Below, piece by piece: positions 27,580 to 34,006 of a stretch of DNA of 34,006 nt (positions are counted from its first letter, which is position 1; every line of letters starts with the position of its first letter). The stretch is from an uncultured Lachnospiraceae bacterium (lineage in GTDB: Bacteria > Bacillota > Clostridia > Lachnospirales > Lachnospiraceae). Below the pieces are notes generated by a model that searched no databases, had not been told where the DNA came from, and worked only from the letters and a program-made list of their open reading frames with translations. The DNA lies in the NCBI GenBank assembly GCA_949742505.1, contig CATJPU010000150.1, positions 1 through 34,006 of the forward strand, given 5' to 3'. The position numbers and the translations under genes were made by a program.

Positions 27580-29388
27580 CTATAATAATTTAATCTCCCC
27601 GTTCACCAGTCTTCCATCGCAAGAGCTGGTTTCCTGTGTCAGATGAAGCGTCTCGTTTCCAATTGTCAGCACAGTTCCCGGATAAGCAATTCCACATTTT
27701 AACCTGCTTTTCCCCCGGACTTCCTGCTTTTTCTCCGCCTTTTCCATATCCTTATTAAACTGTCCGAGCTTCATCTTATCTACTGATAAATCCAGCCGAA
27801 CCTTATTCATACGTTTTGTTCTTGCAGGGCTCTCCGGCTGACGCTCTAACGCCTCCATCTCCTCCTCCAAATCTTCAATATTTTCCAAAAGCAATTCACG
27901 CTCAAAGTCTGCGCAGGGCTGTCCCCCAAGCATGACATTCGTTGTACTCTCAGAGCGGTTCCCGACAATCTTCGCATTGATTCCTCCGGCCGCCCGGACT
28001 GTTCCGCCTACAATAGTCCCCCGGCCGGAAACTACCTGAACCTCGCCGTCACAATATACTTCACTGTGCAGAATACTATCCGTATACAGATTCTCTCTTA
28101 CATGAACAATCCCATTATCCAGATATTTGGTATAGATATTATGGTGGGAACGGACAATCGCTTCCTTATCGCCAATAATTCCCTTCGCAACAATCAGATC
28201 TCCTCCGGCCTCAACCGTACCGGCTTCTACTACGCCGTCCACCGTAATATTCCCCACAGAACGAACGGAAAAGCCGCTGCATACGTCTCCGCGAATATGC
28301 ACGTCTCCTAAGAAATTAATATTCCCTGTAGAATAATCCACGTTTCCTTCAATGTCCAGCATTGATTTAATCTGAAAACTCCGTCCGCTGTACTCCAGAC
28401 GTCCCGAAGCAGACGCCAGCAGCTTACTTCCGTCTTCACTAATCTCTGTGTTCCGTCCCTTGGGAAGCGTCGCTGCTTTCCCGTCTCTTCCCGGTATCTC
28501 CTGATCCAGAACTGTTCTTCCAGAAACCGCCTTCGTAGGAGGCACAGCCTCACAGATTACATCTCCCTCAGCCGCGCTCTGAACCAGGTTCAGCGACGCA
28601 TAGTCCACCCGGCCATGCTCATCAACCTCTATCTGCCTCTTATCAATACGTGAAAAATAATCTATGATATAACCGTCTTCTCCCTGAACCACATCTCTTC
28701 CCTCTGCCGCCTGGATTAGATGGAAATATCTCTCTGGCTTCTTCAGAGACTCTCTCAGCCGTTCTTCCTTCACACCAAAAGTAACGCCCTTTTCCTTCAG
28801 CGCTCTCACAAGCATCTCTTCATCAGCATCTCTTCCCTGTCCCACCGGAGGAAATACCATAATCCAAGCCTGCATCTTATTACTCGAGACAAATACTACT
28901 GGCAGCGCATCCAGTTCCGGTTCCGGAATCTCCTCCTGCTCTTCTTGTCCGTTTACTTCGGCCTCCTCCCCGTCTGTCTCGTTCTCGTCTTCTACAATCT
29001 CCGGCTCTTCTGGCAAAACCTGTAAAGGAGCCGCCTCTTCTAAACGTGAAACCGCTATGGATGTAAGCTCCGCATCCAAACGCTTCAGTTCACGCTTCAA
29101 TTCCTCCGGAGGCATAGCCTCACATCCCTCAAGCAAAAGCTCCGGATACGGCAGCCCTCCAGCCTGCTCCCTTCTCAGTTGATATAACTGGTTCAACGCA
29201 TGATCCTCTGGGATCTCCAACTGATTCTCTGGAACATGTACCAGGAATTTTTCCGCCTCGTTGTCTTCTTTGTTCTGTTCTCCATTTGCCATCTGTCCCG
29301 GAGTCTGCAATTCCTCTCCCTGTCCTGAAATATCTTTCCCCTGTTTCGTACCAAATAACCTTTCCAAAATCGAATTCGCAAATTTCAT
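27580..29388 (-). CDS. FapA (DUF342) family protein
   Basis: 602 aa; GYIIDYFSRIDKRQIEVDEHGRVDYASLNLVQSAAEGDVI, beta-helix repeat GNVDYSTGNINFLGDVHIRGDVCSGFSVRSVGNITVDGVVEAGTVEAGGDLIV, C-terminal coiled coil. Confidence 0.9.
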   Translation of the reverse strand: MKFANSILERLFGTKQGKDISGQGEELQTPGQMANGEQNKEDNEAEKFLVHVPENQLEIPEDHALNQLYQLRREQAGGLPYPELLLEGCEAMPPEELKRELKRLDAELTSIAVSRLEEAAPLQVLPEEPEIVEDENETDGEEAEVNGQEEQEEIPEPELDALPVVFVSSNKMQAWIMVFPPVGQGRDADEEMLVRALKEKGVTFGVKEERLRESLKKPERYFHLIQAAEGRDVVQGEDGYIIDYFSRIDKRQIEVDEHGRVDYASLNLVQSAAEGDVICEAVPPTKAVSGRTVLDQEIPGRDGKAATLPKGRNTEISEDGSKLLASASGRLEYSGRSFQIKSMLDIEGNVDYSTGNINFLGDVHIRGDVCSGFSVRSVGNITVDGVVEAGTVEAGGDLIVAKGIIGDKEAIVRSHHNIYTKYLDNGIVHVRENLYTDSILHSEVYCDGEVQVVSGRGTIVGGTVRAAGGINAKIVGNRSESTTNVMLGGQPCADFERELLLENIEDLEEEMEALERQPESPARTKRMNKVRLDLSVDKMKLGQFNKDMEKAEKKQEVRGKSRLKCGIAYPGTVLTIGNETLHLTQETSSCDGRLVNGEIKLL

Positions 29389-29442
29389 AACTTCGTCACC
29401 TCCTTTACTTCCCAGTCCTTCTTCCTCATATCTTACATCACT

Positions 29443-29471
29443 ATTGTATCTTGTCGTAATAACCTTTGCAA
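29443..29471 (-). promoter_or_regulatory. Sigma-A type promoter for fapA-like operon
   Basis: Minus strand TTGCAA - 17 bp - TACAAT, followed by AAAGGAGGTGA RBS. Confidence 0.6.
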
Positions 29472-29473
29472 GC

Positions 29474-29516
29474 AGAAAAAAAAGTTACCATTCACAGGCA
29501 AGCCTGCAAACAGTAA
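29474..29516 (-). terminator. Rho-independent terminator after truA
   Basis: Minus strand AGTTAC...GCAGGCTTGCCTGT...GTAACTTTTTTTT. Confidence 0.75.
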
Positions 29517-30251
29517 CTAATAATAAACTTTTCTTAAAAACAATCCTCTTGCAGGCGCTAAAAATCCCGCCTGGCTTCTGTCATGTGCCTCTATCAGTTC
29601 CGGTATCTCCTCACTGTCTCGTTTACCGTCCCCTACTTCAATCAGCGTACCGGTAAGAATCCTCACCATATGATACAAAAAACCTGAACCATAATAAGTG
29701 ATTCTTATTTTCTCTCCTGCCCTTACAACCTTAATACTGTAAATCCTGCGCACAGTATCTTTCGTATCCTTATTATCCGTAAAACTGCTGAAATCTTTCA
29801 CTCCAATCAAATACTCTGCCGCGTCTCTCATTGCCTCAATATCCAACTGCTCCGGATAATGATAACAATACCTTCTGGAAAACACATCCGGTTTCTCTCG
29901 GCAGTCAATATAATACTCATATTTCTTGCCCTTTGCACTCTTCCTAGCATGAAAGCCGTTCCGGGCAAGTTCAACCCTGATAATCCTAATATCTTCGGGC
30001 AATGACCGGTTCAGAGCATCTTTCAAATCTTCCACGTCATAAAGCTTGGATAAGGTAACGCTGGCCACCTGCCCTCTGGCATGCACGCCGCTGTCTGTCC
30101 TTCCGGACCCGTCTACCTGTACCCGGTACCCTACCATACGCCCCAGCGTCCATTCCAGAATATGCTGAATTGTATTATCTGTAGTTGCCTGCCTCTGCCA
30201 CCCCTGATATCTGCTGCCCTCATAGGAAATCGTCATTTTATAAGTTCTCAT
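29517..30251 (-). CDS. truA: tRNA pseudouridine(38-40) synthase TruA
   Basis: YEGSRYQGWQRQ, GSGRTDSGVHARGQVA, YGSGFLYHMVRILTGTLIEVG. Confidence 0.96.
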   Translation of the reverse strand: MRTYKMTISYEGSRYQGWQRQATTDNTIQHILEWTLGRMVGYRVQVDGSGRTDSGVHARGQVASVTLSKLYDVEDLKDALNRSLPEDIRIIRVELARNGFHARKSAKGKKYEYYIDCREKPDVFSRRYCYHYPEQLDIEAMRDAAEYLIGVKDFSSFTDNKDTKDTVRRIYSIKVVRAGEKIRITYYGSGFLYHMVRILTGTLIEVGDGKRDSEEIPELIEAHDRSQAGFLAPARGLFLRKVYY

Positions 30252-30267
30252 ACTGCTCTCCGTTCAT

Positions 30268-30720
30268 CTAACGATCCAGAATCTTCTTAATCTCGTCCAT
30301 AAAGGTATTCACATCTTTAAACTCTCTATAAATAGACGCAAAACGCACATAGGCAACCTCGTCTAATTTCTGAAGCTCCTCCATAACAATCTCTCCAATG
30401 ATATGGCTCGGAATCTCCTTTTCCTCCAAACTGAATATCTTCGTCTCAATCCGCCCAACCGTCTCCTGAATCTCATCCGTCGGAACCGGACGCTTATAGC
30501 AGGCCCGCAGTATTCCCCGTTCAATCTTTCCTTTGTTATACATCTCCCTGTTATTATCTTTCTTAATAACAATTAATGGAATCGTCTCTACTTTCTCATA
30601 AGTTGTAAAACGCTTCCCACATTCATCACAGGATCTTCTTCTGCGAATCGAATTGTCATCGTCCACCGGCCTTGAATCAATAACTCTGGTATCCTGATTA
30701 TTACAATATGGACATCTCAT
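30268..30720 (-). CDS. nrdR: Transcriptional regulator NrdR
   Basis: MRCPYCNNQDTRVIDSRPVDDDNSIRRRRSCDECGKRFTTYE, ATP-cone. Confidence 0.97.
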   Translation of the reverse strand: MRCPYCNNQDTRVIDSRPVDDDNSIRRRRSCDECGKRFTTYEKVETIPLIVIKKDNNREMYNKGKIERGILRACYKRPVPTDEIQETVGRIETKIFSLEEKEIPSHIIGEIVMEELQKLDEVAYVRFASIYREFKDVNTFMDEIKKILDR

Positions 30721-30749
30721 ATCTTCTCTCCTCTTACTTTCTTTGTGTA

Positions 30750-30995
30750 TTAATTGCCTCCTTCTTCATGTATCTCCACCAGAATAATATCTGGCCCAAT
30801 CCGCTTAATACATCGAAAAGGAATCACATATTCTCCGCTCTCACCAAACAGGAAGCAAAACTTCCCGCCCTTGGGAACTATAATAGCTTCAATACATCCC
30901 TTACATTCGTCAAATACAATGTCTGTAACATACCCTATCTTGCTGCAGTCACAGGAATTAATTACTTCTTTTTTCTCAAACTCACACAGACGCAT
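30750..30995 (-). CDS. YlmC/YmxH family sporulation protein (PRC-barrel-like)
   Basis: MRLCEFEKKEVINSCDCSKIGYVTDIVFDECKGCIEAIIVP...IPFRCIKRIGPDIILV. Confidence 0.88.
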   Translation of the reverse strand: MRLCEFEKKEVINSCDCSKIGYVTDIVFDECKGCIEAIIVPKGGKFCFLFGESGEYVIPFRCIKRIGPDIILVEIHEEGGN

Positions 30996-31069
30996 ATGAT
31001 CACCTCTACCAGCAATATATGCAATATTTTCCGAACTGTCCATTCATAATTAAATACATTTCCCAGATA

Positions 31070-31999
31070 TTATCGAATAATCGTTCCTGTCTTTCCCTTA
31101 AGGCCTTCAAGCAGCTTATCATATGAAGTAATAATTGCTTCCCTTCCTTTTCTCTTCTCAATAAACTCTACCGCCGCACAAAACTTCGGAAGCATATTGT
31201 ACACGCCGAAATGTCCTTCCTCCATGTACTTCTTTGCCTCTTCCACTGTAATCTCCCCCAACTCTTCCTCGTTCTCCTTGCCCAGATTAATATACACTTT
31301 GTCAACGCTGGTTAGAATAATTAAGGCATCGGCGTCAATTTCTTCCGCAAGCTTTCCTGCCGCCAAATCTTTCTCAATTACCGCGCTGGCTCCTTTAAGC
31401 CGGTTCCCCTGCTGCATTACCGGAATCCCGCCCCCGCCGCAGGCAATTACCACCTGATCTGCATCCAGCAAAGCCTTAATCGCCTCAATCTCGACAATGC
31501 CTGCCGGATTGGGCGCCGATACAACACGCCGGAATCCTTTGCCGGGTTCTTCTACCACATAGTTACCCTTCTTGCGCTCTGTGGCGGCATCCTCTGCAGA
31601 CATATACCGTCCCAGGACCTTCGTAGGCGTATAAAATGCCTCGTCATAAGGATCCACCATCACCTGTGTCAAAACAGTGCTGACGGTACGGAAAATGCCT
31701 CTGTCCAAAAGTTCTGTACGAATACCATTCTGAAGGTCATATCCGATATAACCCTGGCTCATAGCAGAACATACCGACATCGGCGCCGCCGTATAATCCT
31801 GATGAACCTTTCCAAATTCATTCATCGCCGTATGAATCATCCCCACCTGCGGGGCGTTGCTGTGGGTAATGGCCACCTGACACCCCTCTTCTACCAGATC
31901 CGCAATTACCTTTGCCGAACGGCTGACTGCCTCTTTCTGTTCCGGAAGGGTCGTCCCAAGCGCCCTGTGTCCCAAAGCTACTACCACTCGTTTCTTCAT
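31070..31999 (-). CDS. arcC: Carbamate kinase
   Basis: VVALGHRAL, TEEGCQVAITHSNAPQVG-type motif, VVSAPNPAGIVEIEAIKALLDADQVVIACGGGGIPV. Confidence 0.95.
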   Translation of the reverse strand: MKKRVVVALGHRALGTTLPEQKEAVSRSAKVIADLVEEGCQVAITHSNAPQVGMIHTAMNEFGKVHQDYTAAPMSVCSAMSQGYIGYDLQNGIRTELLDRGIFRTVSTVLTQVMVDPYDEAFYTPTKVLGRYMSAEDAATERKKGNYVVEEPGKGFRRVVSAPNPAGIVEIEAIKALLDADQVVIACGGGGIPVMQQGNRLKGASAVIEKDLAAGKLAEEIDADALIILTSVDKVYINLGKENEEELGEITVEEAKKYMEEGHFGVYNMLPKFCAAVEFIEKRKGREAIITSYDKLLEGLKGKTGTIIR

Positions 32000-32203
32000 C
32001 GCCTGTCTCCTTCTTGTATTGTTATATCAATATCATGAATCTATTCATGGAATGTACGTAAAAATATATATCAGGATATTACAATTATAGTCTCTGTCCT
32101 GCGGAAATACAAGCATCCGCGCCGTTATTTTTTCTAAAACAAATGTTACTGCTCACTCCCTTCACAGCAAGTGCAGCGTACTGCCTAAACCATAACAACA
32201 AAT

Positions 32204-33001
32204 TTACAAGCCCAGTACGTCCTGAATCGTATAAAATCCCGGGCCTTTATCTGCAAGATAAACGGCGCAATCACATGCGCCTCTTGCAAAACATTCCCAG
32301 TTATAGGAATGATGCGTAATTTCCAGACGCTCTCCCATACATCCAAAATAAACCGTATGGCTGCTTGGTATATTCCCTGCGCGGAGAGAATGGTATCCAA
32401 TCGTCCCCTTTTCCCGCGGAGCTGCCCCCTCCCGTCCATATCTGGCAACATCTTTCAGTTCACATCCTAAAGCATGAGCCATAATCTCTCCCATTTCCTT
32501 AGATGTTCCGCTCGGCGCATCCTTCTTCCACTGGTCATGCATCTCCAGAATCTCAATGTCTGCCTCCTCACCGATGATAGACGCAGCAAGTGCCAGAAGC
32601 TTATTCATCACATTAACGAGCTTAGAGGTATTCGCTGCATAAAGCATTGGAATCTTTTCGGACGCCTTCTTAAACTGCTCAAACTCTTCTTCAGAAAATC
32701 CGGTTGTTCCACATACCAGCCCTTTCTTATATTCCATCGCCAGCTCAAGCACCGACATGGCATTTTCCTTTGTGGAAAAATCAATAATCACATCGCACTT
32801 CTCAATCACACTTTCCAAATCATCCACAACCGGCACGCCCAGCTCGCGTCCCACCAGTGCAACCACTCCTAAATCTGTACCTGCATAATCCCTTCCCTTT
32901 GGAGCGATTCCGGCTATAAGTTCCATATCATCTCTCGCAGCGGCAACCTGTGTAATCAGCTTTCCCATCTTACCTCTTGGACCAGTCACAATCACTTTCA
33001 T
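32204..33001 (-). CDS. dapB: 4-hydroxy-tetrahydrodipicolinate reductase (DapB family)
   Basis: MKVIVTGPRGKMGKLI, VIIDFSTKEN, GTTGFSEEE, KKDAPSGTSKEMGE, divergent C-terminal HTVYFGCMGERLEITHHSYN. Confidence 0.8.
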   Translation of the reverse strand: MKVIVTGPRGKMGKLITQVAAARDDMELIAGIAPKGRDYAGTDLGVVALVGRELGVPVVDDLESVIEKCDVIIDFSTKENAMSVLELAMEYKKGLVCGTTGFSEEEFEQFKKASEKIPMLYAANTSKLVNVMNKLLALAASIIGEEADIEILEMHDQWKKDAPSGTSKEMGEIMAHALGCELKDVARYGREGAAPREKGTIGYHSLRAGNIPSSHTVYFGCMGERLEITHHSYNWECFARGACDCAVYLADKGPGFYTIQDVLGL

Positions 33002-33174
33002 AGTCCGTCCCCCTTCCGCATATATTTCTAAATATAAATCTTCTGATTATTCCCGATTATGCGCTGTAAATACCTGATTCCAGTATACCACAAAAGCAAT
33101 ATTGAATGGTAGACATGAAAAAGAATAATTTTTTCCTTGCATTATCCGACAAAATGTGCATATAATAGACGTAC

Positions 33175-33249
33175 CGGGGTATGGCTCAGTTTGGTTAGAG
33201 CGCACGGCTGGGGGCCGTGAGGTCGCAGGTTCGAATCCTGTTACCCCGA
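33175..33249 (+). tRNA. tRNA-Pro(GGG)
   Basis: Cloverleaf: CGGGGTA/TACCCCG acceptor, CACGG-CTGGGGG-CCGTG anticodon arm (GGG), GCAGG-TTCGAAT-CCTGT T arm. Confidence 0.95.
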
Positions 33250-33265
33250 TTTTAAAAAAATAGCG

Positions 33266-33308
33266 AAATGCCGGAAACCCTTGTAAAATGGGCATTCCGG
33301 CATTTTTA
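33266..33308 (+). terminator. Rho-independent terminator downstream of tRNA-Pro
   Basis: aaatgccggaa ... ttccggcattttta inverted repeat with T tract. Confidence 0.75.
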
Positions 33309-33410
33309 TATTTTAGATATTTTCTAAGATTTTGGACAAAACCGAGCTGTTTTAGAGCAAAATGCAACACGATTTTTACCACTGAAAGCCTTAAAATCTC
33401 CGACTATTTC

Positions 33411-33819
33411 TCAAAACGACTCCTCAGCATTCAGCAGTTCCAGCCCTGCCCTCCATGCTGCCAGCCCCGCCTCATGCGGGTCATCGGTAATGCCAATGGA
33501 CAATTCAAACTGTCTGGTCTTGTCCTCTGTATCCGGTCCGAAGGAGCCGTCAACTGTAACCTCATATCCTGCAATACAGAGAATCCTCTGCCAGATTTCA
33601 ATCGCTGTCCCGGTCATCCCCAGTTTTATCATACATATTTCCGGTATATGCAGCACCCTTAGTTTTAACCGGAACGCCTGCCTGCTCCCAGGCTGTGATC
33701 ACCGCGGAACTACAGTCATAGTCCCCTTTTTCGCCCCATCTATATCTCTGGTCATAGCCATAGCGGTTATCATTGGCTTTGGCCTCTATCCAGCTAATTG
33801 CTGACTCCGTCTTAGTCAT
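33411..33819 (-). pseudogene. Phage-type lysin remnant: truncated NlpC/P60-like N-terminus and out-of-frame peptidoglycan-binding C-terminus
   Basis: Frame a: MTKTESAISWIEAKANDNRYGYDQRYRWGEKGDYDCSSAVITAWEQAGVPVKTKGAAYTGNM; frame b: IKLGMTGTAIEIWQRILCIAGYEVTVDGSFGPDTEDKTRQFE. Confidence 0.7.
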
Positions 33820-33842
33820 ATTATATACTTCCTTTCCTGTGC

Positions 33843-33872
33843 GGGTAGTGTTAAATACTACCCTATTTTTTG
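33843..33872 (+). terminator. Intrinsic terminator-like hairpin
   Basis: gggtagt-gttaaat-actaccctatttttt. Confidence 0.5.
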
Positions 33873-33982
33873 TTACTAAAACCTTGATTTACAGGAGTTT
33901 GCAAATAAAAGGAGCAATGACCTCCTTTTTTGGTATAATGTCTATCGCCAAACAAACATAACCGAAAGGATATTCATTGCTC

Positions 33983-34006
33983 ATGGACATTATACTTTAT
34001 TTACTC
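33983..34006 (+). CDS. Start of a CDS running off the window, possibly transposase
   Basis: gaaaggatattcattgctcATGGACATTATACTTTATTTACTC (MDIILYLL...), preceded by TATAAT-like box and inverted repeats. Confidence 0.35.

Noticed and set aside
33047-33382. 111-aa minus-strand ORF containing GVTGFEPATSRPPAVRSNQTEP
   Set aside because: This peptide is the antisense translation of tRNA-Pro, a common annotation artefact.

Overview
The window looks like a low-to-mid GC, Gram-positive, spore-forming Clostridia/Lachnospiraceae-type chromosome. Nearly all genes lie on the minus strand. Recognisable content, left to right: a frame-broken dppB/M55 peptidase fusion scar; a 2-hydroxyacyl-CoA dehydratase-family gene; a RelE/ParE + Phd/YefM toxin-antitoxin pair; the sporulation operon spoIIAA-spoIIAB-sigF-(small membrane protein)-spoVAA-spoVAB-spoVAC; a TPR protein; folC; an LtaS-like sulfatase; valS with an upstream T-box; two aldo/keto reductases behind a MerR-type promoter; a broken PIN-domain gene; an AEC transporter; a DUF1848 protein; a stand-alone HD hydrolase; an RND transporter with a long coiled-coil insert; an SDR; an isochorismatase-family hydrolase; xth; a CheY/CheX-like/FapA (DUF342) cluster; truA; nrdR; a YlmC/YmxH protein; arcC; a dapB-like gene; tRNA-Pro(GGG); a decayed phage-type lysin; and the start of a probable transposase-like ORF. 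I see no CRISPR array or rRNA. No clearly new multi-gene defence or biosynthetic system is evident. The best leads are the FapA-CheX-CheY cluster, the RND coiled-coil insertion, the two hairpin-rich intergenic elements, the MerR-type promoter with no regulator in the window, and unannotated small ORFs.
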